DNA of 64,000 nucleotides from Calliopsis andreniformis (taxonomy: Eukaryota > Arthropoda > Insecta > Hymenoptera > Andrenidae). The notes under the pieces were generated by a model. It was not told the origin of the DNA. It made no database searches and worked only from the letters and a program-made list of their open reading frames with translations. Below are positions 13,600 through 26,365 of the stretch, piece by piece. The DNA lies in the NCBI RefSeq assembly GCF_051401765.1, contig NC_135064.1:22232001-22296000 (forward strand), in the 5' to 3' direction. Every line of letters starts with the position of its first letter. Position 1 is the first letter of the stretch. Position numbers and translations under genes: made by a program.

Positions 13600-15370
13600 C
13601 CGGCTCCGTCTTAGGCAGATGCATTCGTAATTGGCACCACCGCGAGCTGATGGCGTCGTTAGGGTACGAACGGAGATTGAATCCTCGTCGAGAGATGAAA
13701 CTGCCGTTATATTCGGTTCACTGGCACGGAATCGATCTCAACACGCGTCAGGCTAATTGATTTCGATCAATCGTCTGTCTAAGACCGTCTTTCGAGGAAT
13801 GCTACTTTCGATTAAAGCTTCGCTACCATAAGCATCGTCAAGGGGCGACTAATCGTCACCCACCCTGTATAAGTTGATTACAACTAACGACTATCGATAC
13901 CGTCTAAACGACAAATAGAAAACTATACTTCTCTACACGCGTGTCTATATACAATCACGTATGCCAGTACGTGTCTCTCGGCGACTCTCTGACAGATAAC
14001 TGTATTACTTTCGATGGAAGGTGGGACCATGTCGAGGGTCGACTTCATTTCCTATGGGACCATCGAGTCCTTCGATATCGTCTCGAAGTCCTTCCAGCCG
14101 CTGCCAATTACAGGACACGAATTACGATAAAGCGAATTAGAGGCACGTCAGCCGAGATCTAGGCGACGCGAGTCCACTTCTGTCCCCGAGAATCTGTTGT
14201 TCAGCTCGTTCGATCCTCCAGCTTCGAATCGACTTCGAGGCGGCTCCTTGCGACACGGCACGGATTGAAATGTCGCCTGATGTAGGAGATCAGGGGCCAG
14301 TTCTCTGGGGACGTTTCCGGAAATACGACTAACGTGTAAGCTCGTAAGTACATAGGAAGTATATAGCGCGGGATAGATGGCGCCAGGTCCGCACATACGA
14401 CCTCGAGACACAGATCACGAGTCCCGCTATCTTTCTCCCTTCGAGGAACGTTCACGCTCCCCGCGAATCGATGGGAAATCGCCGTTGGCTGGAATCGTGG
14501 GGGTGCAGCGTGTCACCCCTGGGGACACCTCGGCCCACGAAATTATTCCGCGTGGCCTGTCGCTGATCCTAAATCAACAGCGGCGGGACCGTGTAATCGG
14601 AGCTCTTGGCGAGGCTTTTCGTCGGGTGAGCCGTGGTCACATTCGCCAGATACTTTAATTCCTCGGGATACCTTGGAGCCAGCGACGCCCGATTCCATAG
14701 AATCCTCCGCTGGACATGGACAACACCTGACTAGGCGAGTTGAGAGCCATCGGCTTTGCTCGTTCTAACAACAAGTTGGGCCACCTTTCCCCGTCGATCT
14801 TCACAGAACACCGATAGGACTCTCCAGGAGCTCGTGGGGTAACATTCACAGAGATTAGAGAGAATTGTACACCGATTCCGCGGAGGCTACCGATTCGCGC
14901 GACAGCATCAACACGGTCTGACGATTGAAGAGGATGGTCTACGATGGGACAGGGTCAGAGGGTGGACGAGGAGAGGATGGGCGATCGAGGGGCGACAAGT
15001 GCACGAGGTCGTGGTGGTAAGGAGGTGTTAGGAACACGATGGCTCGCATCTCAACCGCGCGGCGGCTCGGAGTCGACTGACATCCCGAGGGCTTCGACGC
15101 CTCCTGCTGGTCGCTCGTTCGCTCGCTCGCTCGCGCGGTGCTCCTCTCCTCGCACCACTAGGCGCAGACGCCCCAAAACAATCGCCAGCCACGATGTTTC
15201 TCTTGCTTTACATCGTACACGCTCTCCTCGTCTTCTGTCCCCTTTCGCCACTCTTTTTCGACCCTTGTAATTCATTCACGTTCACCAGCCGCGTCCAGCC
15301 ACCATCCATCCATTTTCGCGCCCGCGCGTTCCACTTCGACGTTCGCTGTTTGCCGACGACCTTTGAGTTT
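13600..15370. other. Large GC-rich island; promoter or unrecognised first exon
   Basis: The longest GC-rich block in the window. Open frames of 60-108 codons occur on both strands, as expected by chance at high GC. On the plus strand a frame at 14377 runs through CGTCGG followed by GTGAGC, a donor-like site near 14624, and an ATG at 15194 starts a hydrophobic MFLLLYIVHALLVFC stretch. Neither has domain support. Possibilities are a third alternative promoter of the channel gene, an antisense or non-coding transcript, or an enhancer. It includes the TCGC simple repeat near 15111-15138. Confidence 0.3.
15111..15138. repeat. TCGC simple repeat
   Basis: About six TCGC units with one variant unit (TCGT), inside the GC-rich island. 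CpG-rich; no coding meaning seen. Confidence 0.8.
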
Positions 15371-18300
15371 CAGTAGGCGCGCTTTTTCGATCTCGCTACC
15401 ACGATTTTCATGTCTACGTGTAAACTGTGCGTTTTGCGGAGGTGGCGAAAGCTGGTCGAACTTGTGGCTTCGGAGTCGCTCGATTATGAATTGGAGTCCA
15501 AAGTTCGGGATACCGAAAAATGTTGGCTAAGTTGTGGGTGGTGGATGCCTCGACGTTTTTCAGTGTTTAGGAGACTGTTTTAGTCTGCTTGTAGAATTCT
15601 TCAGATGCCTGGGATGGAGGCTTGAATGAAAATGATGGAAAATAATATGTACGGTATGCAGATTTTAATTATAATATAATTTGATTAATTGGGTAACACG
15701 ATTCGGTAATATGATCCTTTTGATGTCATTATTAAATGTGCTTCTAATATAATGCACAGAATGGAGAATGTGATTTATATTATAGGAGTGATTCACAAAG
15801 GATGATTTTACTCCAAATATCGCTTACCAGAAGTGGTATAAATTTAGCGACAGTTTCTGCGATGCAGAAATTATGATAAATTTGTATGAAATCATACTTA
15901 ACATCATATACAGCTAAATACCTTCATTCAACAATTTCACTAACATCTCGTTTCTAGTTTAATTACACTAGAACAATTCTTTCCAATACTTTTTCTATAC
16001 GAGAGAACTATTTTTCAATCTCCCTTCATTCGATTCAATCTTTCCTGCAATTAAACTTTTCTAAGGCTTCTCACTCTAAAGAAATATCCTGCGACCTTCG
16101 TCGGATGGTCTAATTAAAATTGTTTTGAGCATGTCGCAATGGTCTCCTTCTGTTCCTTTATAAGTCTTCGCAAAAAAAACGTGCTTCTTTGTATCTCATT
16201 ACTCAAAAAGGCGCTTTGGTGTCGTCTCGCAGACGCAACAATAGAAATAGCCGACTTGCTCCTCAGCTTCCGTCTTCTTTATTAATCCTTTAGCTTCCAG
16301 TCGTCCTCTTTTCCTCTGAAATGGCCTGGTACATATCCATGCCACGTGTCGCCTCACACTGCCCTCCTGCTCGCATTCTTCACCGCGGACACGGGTCATA
16401 CATCCTCCTGCTACCGCCTGACCTTTAACAAATCGCGAGAGCGCGAATCAATTCCTCCTCTCGCGTTTCCCTGCCTCGGTCGACCTTCGCGACGACGCAA
16501 CTTTTATTACAGCATCACGTATGCATGAGTTTCGTCTGTTCTCCACGGCGTTACGTTCTACCAGCTTCTTAAATTGCTTCACAAGTTGCTGAGAGATTCC
16601 GTCACTTTTAACTGCCGTTTATGCGACGCACGATCAAAGTCCACTTGCTGGAAGAGGTATGGCATCATGAGCCATGAACTAGGCACCATTAGCGGCTTTA
16701 TCCCCCTGCATAGCTGGTATGCTTTGCGTGGAATGTATCTGCATGATACCATATGAGTTATCGTCCACCAACAGTGCAGGCCAGTCAATTTGCTCAGAAA
16801 TGCTCGAGTGGACAGCCCTGGAATATAGCTTCGTCAGAAAATCTGGGAGGGTACTAAAGTCAACATGTTTCGAGTACCCGAATGAGGGTTCGACTGGGTT
16901 TGCAAGAGGTAAGGGCTTCTATTCTCGGTTAGTGGTCATAAGAGAATTCCACCCCAAGTCTCGCTGCTCACAATCAGTAGTTTCACTCAACTTTATTGAA
17001 GGGAGACACGGGACACTCCAAGAAGCTATTTTTCACTGAAACTCTATCGATTTTATATTAATCTTTCAAATTTATGCAGCACATTTGAATGATATACGTC
17101 TCTTATTTTTTCAGACTGAATTATTAATTTTAAATGCACTTATAAATTAATATGTTACTATGTAACATAATGCAATGCTTCCAAATTTAGACTCCTTTTC
17201 TTTGGTAGCACCTAGAGAGTGGCATTTGCTGCAAAAGTCAATTTCGTAATGTCAGCTGAATTTTATTACCACCACTGTAACTTCTAACAAGCACAGATAG
17301 GAAAGGATAAAAGTGACTTTGAAAAACTGGCAGATACGTGATTTTATTTCCTCATCGAGCCGAAGCTATTTTATATGATCGATGCACGCCGAGCTTTCGC
17401 CTTTGTAGCATAGTTCGCTGGCACTAAATTGGCAGAACTTTCGCTTCTCGTTATTCTTTCGCTGAAGAACTTTTAGCATCGTTTTCTAACGCTACCATCG
17501 GTCAGAAATTTCTTTCTCTACCAAACCATATTTTTCTTTCTAGCTAGAAAGACTATAAATACTAATTTTTTATAATTTCTCTCCTTTACTTAAACTCCCC
17601 ATTCAACTACACATGTGTACACTGGAGAACGAATGGTTCACTTCTGATTATATTTCTCTGCCCCCATAAAATTATATCCGTATGCTGTGGAACAGTATAT
17701 TTGTTTTTTCCCTCCATTCATATTTCGGGATTATCCATTACAGTTCTCTTTACTGCGAGAGATGAAGCACACTCTACGCGCGTGCGAAGAGGTTTTGAAA
17801 ATGATTCAGAGTTAAACCAAATATATGCATTAAATCTGTGCTTCCGCTTATTTCCTCAGTGAAAATATTTTCTATCGTCGATTACCATCGACTGTATTTT
17901 CAGAAAATCCATCTCGTTCGATGTCTCGTCGTTTGAATCCTCCTTTACCTCAAAGTCCTATGAAATAGGACACCAATAAATCCTAAAGTTAATAGGACAC
18001 TCTGTTTCCCTGGGAATACTCGTTCTAAGCTAAAAACACTTATTTTATTTTACGAAGCAAATTGATGTCGCCCAGTAATTCCATAAATGTCACGAGCACC
18101 GTCGTAGCTCAGCCTTCTTAATGATCGTTATCATCCCAGCACTCGCTGTTCTCTCATGATCAATAACGTCACGTCGCCAATCATCTTCTTTTCGTCTAGT
18201 AATCCGTCTTATCATTTTCTGATTAAGCTCAACGACAAATTACTAGATTCAATACACGAACGTTCCTTATGATTCAATTTTTTGTGTAGCTTGCTTTGAA

Positions 18301-21300
18301 CTTCGTTCATATTTTGATTGCATTTTTCGATAGTCAAGGTTTAGGAAAAACACGAAGTACTTCGTTACTGGGTCCTTTTATTTGAAAAATATAATACCTT
18401 GCAGCATCACTGGCAAATCTGGTATTAAAATTTTCGAAAGATCCACGAGGTAGAAGGTGTAGAAGAAAGTTTGGGATTACGTTGAGTGTTGTCAAAAGGT
18501 GTGTTCAGTGTGAGAGTGAAGAGAATAAGGTAGAGTGAAAGTTGCCATACAACACAGCTAAACTGGGATGATCTTATCATAACCCAGTGTTATTCCCTCC
18601 CTTTATACGACTTAATTCTACCTGGTACTCAAATAAGCTTTGTTGTCCCTTAGCTCTGTAATCTTAATACATTTTGGAAAAGTAATTTAATTGTGACAAA
18701 TACGTTTCTCTTGAAATTAAGTCCCTCTTTCAGCAGAGGAGAGAGGTGTCCTAGAATGTAGAAAATTGATACAAACAAATTTTGCATTATTTATCCTGAA
18801 GGTGTATTACTAATGTAAATATACTTAAATTAAACCGTATCCTTCTTTTACATAAATCTTTTCAGAATTTATTTGTATTACTAATTAATTTAGGAATCAA
18901 CATCCGAAGAATTTATTTCATGATGGTTTAAAACTTTGTAAGCTTCTTAAGCTGTACCCTGTTCGTGAACAAAAAACAACAACATGAATTCATGATTTAA
19001 CATATTCCCTCTCAAAGCTCACAAATGCAAGTGTTTTAAGCTCCAGTAAAATAACGTGAATTCAAATTTTCACTGTTAATACAGCAAATCTGTGTTATTT
19101 CAGAACTTCTACTAAAATAAGTCCAGACATAAAACTAGAGTCTACTAGTTCACAGTATCCCCCAGCTGTTTTAATAAACCACTTTTCCTAATATGAAACA
19201 ATCAGTAATACTACGGACACTTTCATGGAAACGTTTCCTTCGAGCCATTTTCACCAAAGTGGCATGACAAAAGCCTTCGCAACCTTAAGTAGAGGGAACG
19301 TTCAGCCAAGAAGCTTCGCTCTGTGCCCCGCTACGCCTAATTAACTGTAATGTAAAAGCATCCCCCGTCTTACAGCAAGCTGATTCGACAGAACAGCGTG
19401 TTGCAGCGGGAGTTGTAGCAGATATGAAACAGGAGAATTTACCCAGTGGGGCCACATTTTTCAGAGATAAAGCGCGCTTCATCTGAGCCAAGTCTCTACG
19501 ACCCAGTTTCTAGGTTTCTACTTTTCGGTTCTTTTGCGAGGAGCATACGTCCGGCACACATGCCAGTCTTTGTCAACCTCTGGACCTCCATTTCATTGGA
19601 TTTTTCATGCTACGCGTCTCGTATTGTCCGATAACGTCGACAGTGCCAGTCGAGTAACATGATTTGGAAGACCGAACCCTCGTGTATCGTCAACTGCTCG
19701 CGCAAAAAGCCTCCAAGGATGCTTTCGAGATAACCCGTCCTTTGTCCCGCCTTTGAAGCATATTCTCGCAGACCTCCCAAGACCGATTTGCATTCATACA
19801 CATTTCTAGGGAAAATATATCAGCCTCCTTTTGAACCAGTTGCTGTGTAGCGTGTATCTTGCCATTTTGAAGTGCCATTTTTTGATAAAGATAGCATTGT
19901 TCTATTTTTGGAAATTTTATATTTTCGATGAGTAACTACGTATATAAAATATGCTCACTATTTTGCTTGGGATGGGATCTTTTGTATTTAGTAACTTGAA
20001 CGAAATTTTTGTTAAGTAATTTTGCTAGTGGTTCTGAATAATCACAGCTCAAGTTAATTTCAGAGATAATAGAAATCGTCTTGTGATTGTGAGTTCTATT
20101 CTCATCGTAAATTGAATTCTGTGGAGGAAGCCACTATAGGTTTCTATTTTATGCTTTAATAAACTCTAGTTATTTTTTCCCTATCTCTTAAAATTACTTT
20201 GTAATTTTGTATTGAAATATAGTGTGTATATTGTAATGGGAGGGAAACGAGTCCTAACACAATATTTTAAAAGAAAGTACGGAAATTACAGAAAGAAGAA
20301 TGTCACGCATGAATCACGAAGGAACAAACGTGTGGTACACTACACTGTATTCCATTTATTCCATGTATGTATCTATACATGTACTTTCTCCCTACGTGGA
20401 ACCATTATTAAGCCCGCTCATACAAAGGGTACCCGTGCTTTGTGTTTCAAAATTGGCAAATATGGACTTTCCCTGGAACATAATTAAAAATTCTCCTTCT
20501 TCACAGATACATGATTACATCAGTCGTGCGACATTGTTCATACACAATATAATTAAAAATTTCACTTTTACGCCGCCAGTTTTACAGCTCAGAGGAGCAA
20601 TCTGCAAAGTTAATATGAAACGAATTATTTTACCGAAAATATCAAAATCACGAAAATTGTGTACAGAATTTGAATGAATGAAACTTTTAGTCTCCATAAT
20701 CCTGTTATCGCAATATTTCAATGATCCTTTATTATTTCTTCTGATCCTTGATAAATGACAAAATCATACCCTTGAAACTCCCTTCAAACCCTGGGTATCT
20801 AAATCCCATTGATCCTTTAACCACGACAAAAACTCGTCAAAGTGGGATTGAAGAAGAAACTAACACTAATCTGCTTCCAAATAGGACAAGGATTTAAATC
20901 TACAACTTACGTAAACTAGCATTCAATTTTATTCCTATTAAATGAGCCAATAAAATTGTTCGTTCAAACGATTATCTTTAAATACCAAGGTATTTGAGGT
21001 ACATGTTCAACCTAAAATAACATAGTGAAATATTGTAATATTTTTCTTTTAATGAATTCTTTCCATCATTTCGCGATTTACATTGTAAACCATTTCTCCA
21101 TCGATGGTAATTTTATTAACTACACTTTAGCTTTATTAAATCTCGAAAGATTAAATTAAACACCACCGTGTGACATCTAGGGGAGCAGTCTCAGGAAACG
21201 TAATATTACTTTGAAGTGGTCACTCCAACCGCGTGCCGATATTATATGATCCCAGCTTGAGAATGCAATTCCCTTTTCTGCGCAAAAATCCACAGTTTTC

Positions 21301-24300
21301 CTTATCATCTCCGCGAAAGATCGTGACACCGATTATTAACACGCGGTCGAAATGCATTATACGTCGTAAAATCAAACGCTTTGTTGCCCCACGACACGGA
21401 CAGTTCATAGAAACACTTTGTTCTCGAGAGTTTACCATATCGCTCTATTGAGGGGCAGTTTCTATCGAGGACAGGTCCAGAAACAGAGACTAATATCGCG
21501 AGAAGGCCATGTAAAATTGAAGCAAACATCACTGGAAGTCTCTTCTCCTTGATTCAATCGAGATATTGGCGAGCAAACTCTGTGAACGTGGTCAATGAAT
21601 TAAATCCCCAGCGAATTGAACCTTAGCTATAGCTCGATTCGTTCTGAATAATATTAGTAAACTTTTACATACACACGTAGATATATGGATCTCGACTTTG
21701 AAAGCAAGAAACTTGCGAAACGTGCTTATCAAATATTTAGACTTTATTCTTGAGTGATTCAGGGAAGATGTTGGTAACAGCAATTCAAATATTGATGCAC
21801 TTTGAGTTTTTCTGACGGTTTCTTAAAATTATCCAAATTGCACGTTCGAGTAAGTTTTTCATTCGACTGTTGCAGAACATTTACTTATAAATGAGATAGA
21901 ATATTCCATGCGCTAAACAATCACGAAACAATGAACAGATTTCAAACTCGATTTTAATTAATGTCAAGTGCTGACGAAGTGCTATAACTTGATTCTTTGA
22001 GAAGGAGGTTATGAGGAATAACAAAGCACGCTCTCGTCGCTGTTCAGATGACTGCGATTCCAAGCAACTTTTCCTCAAGTTTCTCAATTAGATCTCGAAG
22101 CTACAGAGATATCACAAAGTTGAAAAACAGATTTAACTTAAATCGTGTATAATCCTTTTGCGATACTTTACACGAAAGATTGTTCACTGCATATGAATAA
22201 TTAAAATAGTTCCAACAAATTGAGAAGCACGAGAGGATTTTATTAGAAATCCTTGCTTATACTCTGAATTCTGTATTAATTTTATGAAAACCCTAAGCCC
22301 TAGCTCTACAGCAAAAGACTGAATACGAAGTAGATAATCCAGTTTAGAGACAGACGAACCGCATAGTTTGATTAAATGGAAGTTAATCCCTCAGTAACAC
22401 CATTCATCTGCCAGATTATGACGAGACAAGAATTCTTGACTACAATTTCCAATTATTAATAAGACCCCATTTGTCATTTAATATTACATCAGATTGCATC
22501 GTAATATCTTTCCCTTCAACACTTCAATGCTCTAAAGGATAATAAGAAAACCTTAAGTAACTGTGTAGGAGTAAATCCCATTGTGAAAATCGTAACTCCT
22601 AACAAGTGCCTTTTTATAGCATGAAAACGGTTCATTGAATACAGAACTGTATCCACTAAGGAGATAGAAGCTGTTGCATTTTACATCTTGAAAGGTCCAC
22701 AGTGTCATACAAAGGATAAAGGGCAGAGTTCTAGTTCTCATGGTCCAGCCTATATCCGGAGAGCTCAGCCTGTGCGAAAGTCGCGACGTTTGACGACTCA
22801 GATTACGCTCTTATGGTAAATGGAATCGATTCGACAGACTTGGAGAGCCTGCGACGAAGCGGTGTTTGCTACCATCGCCAAATGTATCAGTGGAATGAAA
22901 ACTGGTTTACAGATGGTCCTGTTAAAACTTCGAGCGTACTGGCCAAAACGAGTTTGTAATCCCGTTTTTTCGACACCAGTTCTCGCTGTTGCCTGAACAT
23001 CTCGCTACAACAACTCGGTAGCGAACTAATGGAAAGCGTAGAAGCGAATACGATTGTATGTTTTGTACCGAAGATTCGAGCGCGGAAAACTGAATTGTTC
23101 AGCTCCTTTGTGTTGTGGTAGAAGAGCAACGCTAATTAGCGTGAAATTCGGGAAGGATGAAATAGAAGCTTTAAGTTAGAAACAGTTCTTTGAAATGGGC
23201 AATGAGAAACAGTGTAGATGTTATTCATTGCTTATATTGTATCCAAATACTTCAAAAATTAAAGCTTTTTCAAATTAAGTTTCCAAGAGTAACACTCAAA
23301 ATTGATACCTAATACTGAAAACCAGTTGCATCGTTTTTTCATTTGGAAAGGGTATTCAGAAGTTTACTTTCAAATAATGCTCGTTTTTTATTGCGTGGAA
23401 AAAAAACGATCTACTATCTCATAGCTTAGCGTGTTTGAAAGTAATGGGAATATTATGACGATAATATTAAAGTTTCGAACGCAATATTTCATTTTTATTT
23501 CCTTCTATAATTGACAACGATTCGTTTTATTTGAGGAGGTGGTTACCACTCAGCCAGCTTTCCGTTTCCTTGGCGTAAAAGAGAGAGGCATAATGAAGAT
23601 AATTTAGAATTAAAACCGTCTTCATTGAATCACGGAAAACGAAGTGCGATATTACCCAGCTATTTCTTGACCGTGAGAAATATTTCATTAAATGCACGAG
23701 GTGCCATCGTTTGAAAATTATTAATTCTAACTAGTGAGAAACATGTGAAATTTTGCTTCAGCTCTGCGTTAAAGAATTAGATTCCCCTTTCTACGTGTAA
23801 GCTAAAGTGATTTAGAAGCAACTAACTAGAGATATATCAGTATATTATTTATACTTTTTCTCATACACCTTATTGTAATATATAGTAAGGGAATTATTCA
23901 TATTCAACGAAATGCTGTAATTGGTGGATGTAAATATGTGAAGTGATATCAAAGGAATTAAGTATCTAGTGTGATATAACCAGATTCATTATCCGAAAAA
24001 TTGTTAATGTATTAGCATGACATAACGAACACGTTATTAAATTTCAAACAAGTAAAAAGTCACATGCACTCTCTCATAAAAAGCCTTAAACGATGCATCT
24101 ATCTCGTTAACATGAAAGCGTTAATTACGAACATTCCTAATAATTTAACATTATGAAATGTTCTCTTTAAACTTTTAAAGTCTTGTTCATTCATTTATTC
24201 TCTCAAAAATGTTGAATATGTAAATAAAAGTATAATTTCCAGTGAAATATTCTCGTATTTTATTTACCCCGGAAAATTTACTAAAATTCAATTATAAAAT

Positions 24301-25019
24301 TTAAGTTTGAAATATATATTAATTTAAACCTGAGTACTGGACCCTTACAAATGTGTTAATGAGATGATTAAACATACTCAGCATAATTTCAACAAAGTAA
24401 GCACCAAGAAATTGCGAAAATTTATGGAACAGTTCATGTACACGTTTTAGCTTTCAACGCGATGAAATCGAGGAACTATCAGTGTCATCACAGCGCGCCC
24501 TTATTACTCAGGATCTTAGTAAAGTGAACATCCAAGATTTTCTTAATCCCAACTCAAGATATGTAGGGTGCACCACTTCGAAGGCTCCACTTTAACTAAA
24601 ATGGAAGAAAAGGTAATTGGAAATAGATAGGACCGAAGAAACCATCATCAGAGTATGTATTTAGGAAAGGCGTCAAATATTGATAAAATATTGATCCGTG
24701 TATGATATATTAGAAATGAATTAAACTTAAATATAGATATCTCAAGAACTGCAAATCAACTCAAGATTTAAAATCACAATCTGTTCGATTTAACAAATAT
24801 TATTATCACTATATGCATAACGATAAATAATATCTAAAAAAATATCTGCCATTTCTTGAAAAATTTTTCATAAAGAAGGTATAGTTAATACAGTAACACT
24901 AACGAATGACACCACACTGATTCAGTGCAAAATCCTTTACTGCTATTCTGGGACAGTGAATTAAACCAGCTGAAGCAACATCCTGATAATTTATAACAAA
25001 TTTTTAATCGGTTCAGAAA
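15371..25019. other. AT-rich stretch, no gene seen
   Basis: I found no exon with both motif and splice support. Slightly GC-richer patches at 16.2-17.0, 19.3-19.8 and 22.75-23.13 kb carry open frames of 60-106 codons that look like chance or long-decayed sequence. Confidence 0.4.
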
Positions 25020-25067
25020 TCCTGAAAACGAGCTTAGCTCGTCCGTCTTTTCTTTATCTACGTACAG

Positions 25068-25130
25068 GTGTCCTCAACTGTCGCGCCAGGTGGCCGGAAG
25101 TTCGCACCATCAATCCACCAACAACCATCG
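25068..25130 (+). other. Candidate 63-base exon on the plus strand
   Basis: A pyrimidine-rich tract ending CTACGTACAG immediately precedes 25068, and GTAAAGTAAG follows 25130, so both splice signals are good. The 63 bases are stop-free in one frame (VSSTVAPGG...) and clearly GC-richer than the flanks. No family was recognised. It may be an exon of a plus-strand gene or non-coding RNA, or a coincidence in a GC-rich patch (25.02-25.46 kb). Confidence 0.2.
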
Positions 25131-25691
25131 GTAAAGTAAGACGTCTAGGGTCGACAGTTTATCGAACCACAAAACGAAAGCTCAGCTTGAAAACAGCTTG
25201 CGAGGCATCTACCTTACCAACAGTGATAAAGCGACGCTGCTGCTTCGAGTTACCAAAGTCAGCTCCAACAGGAAGTGCTAGGAAACAGGAAGGAGCTTTT
25301 CCTTCCAACAGTTGATAAATCGCTTCCGTTTAACAAGTGGGATCGTACCTTTCGCCAAACAAAAACGAAAACTACTACAGGAATGATCATACACGGAAGA
25401 GCCAAGGCAAAAATCTCCAACGCTTGATGAATCTGTGCAGTGTTTCAATTAAGAGCTGTTGCTCAAAGAGGAGGAAAAAAAGCACCACGTTTCTTTGATG
25501 TGAGTGATATTTTAAGGAAAAAAATTTTAATCAGTCCTTTTCACTGTGGCGATCGATACTTTTTTCTGCTTTTTTTTACCGTGATACTTTCTGGGTCGCA
25601 CTGATTTTCTTTTCTATGCAAGAGGAACACGTGTATCGTGGTGCCTCACACATACGCAAACAGCCAAGAGTAGTCAGCTAAATACAGAATG

Positions 25692-26365
25692 AAAATTTGA
25701 AAGAGTGATTCTACGTATCGAAATGGGATGAAAATTGGGAATGAAATTGCATTTGGGGATTCGTTTCGGAGTTATTGATTGTTGCAAGAACGTCTAATAT
25801 TCGCATAAAATGTGTCTGACTTGAAACTTACTCTACTGGCCGTGTATACTAGTCTGGTCGAACATCATGCAAATAGTAATACAAGACCCTAGCCAGACAC
25901 AATGAAATCAGTAGAATAAGACACAGGCCAGACACAACGAGGTCAGTAGAATAAGTCCCTAGTCAGACACAGCAAACTCTGTAGAATAAGTCCCTACCCA
26001 GGCACAGCGAAGCCAGTAGAATAAGTCCCTAGTCAGACACAACGAAGGTAGTAGAATAAGTAACTAGCCAGACATAGCGAAGACAGTAGAACAAGTCACT
26101 AGTCAGGCACAGTGAACCCACTAGAATATGTCCTTAAACAGACACAGTGAAATCAGTAGAATAAGACCCAAATCAGACACAGCGAAGTGAGTAGAATAAG
26201 TCCTTAGTCAGACCCAGTAGAATACGTCCAAAGTCAGACACATTCAACGCGTCTTTTACGTGAGACGTTTTCTGAGCAATTACGAACTCCGAAACGAAGT
26301 CTAAAATACAATTCTATCTATTTCCATTTTGATCTTATTTAACATACAGATCTCTTCAAATTTTT
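25692..26365. mobile_element. Palindromic element with a 35-bp tandem array as core
   Basis: Left arm 25692-25839 and right arm 26214-26365 are inverted copies. Strong landmarks shared in reverse complement are AAAATTTGAA, TTCGTTTCGGAGTT, AACGTCT and AATGTGTCTGACTT, then TCTACTGG. Between the arms lies a 35-bp tandem array. The innermost part of each arm is itself a copy of the array unit, inverted at the left end. No coding capacity. The design (long inverted arms, internal minisatellite) recalls non-autonomous elements such as foldback-type MITEs or Helentron relatives, but no known family was recognised. A compact relative lies at 61.4 kb. Confidence 0.75.
25876..26242 (+). repeat. 35-bp tandem repeat, about 11 units
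   Basis: Units start at 25876, 25911, 25946, 25981, 26016, 26051, 26086, 26121, 26156 and 26191, exactly 35 bases apart. A shortened step of 26 bases leads to the last unit at 26217. Each has GTAGAATAAG, then TCCCTAGTCAGACACAG with substitutions. Unit length is conserved despite the divergence. There are no unique spacers, so it is a satellite-like array and not a CRISPR. Confidence 0.9.

Noticed and set aside
14377..14658. 93-codon plus-strand frame running through a donor-like site
   Set aside because: Several other frames are open in the same island on both strands and no protein family was recognised; noted only within the island entry.
15194..15376. 60-codon frame starting with a signal-peptide-like MFLLLYIVHALLVFC
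   Set aside because: No downstream domain, no conserved Cys pattern and chance is likely in a GC- and CT-rich island.
25876..26242. Direct repeats of regular spacing, CRISPR-like at first sight
   Set aside because: Units abut without unique spacers, the sequence is eukaryotic, and there are no cas genes; it is a tandem array.
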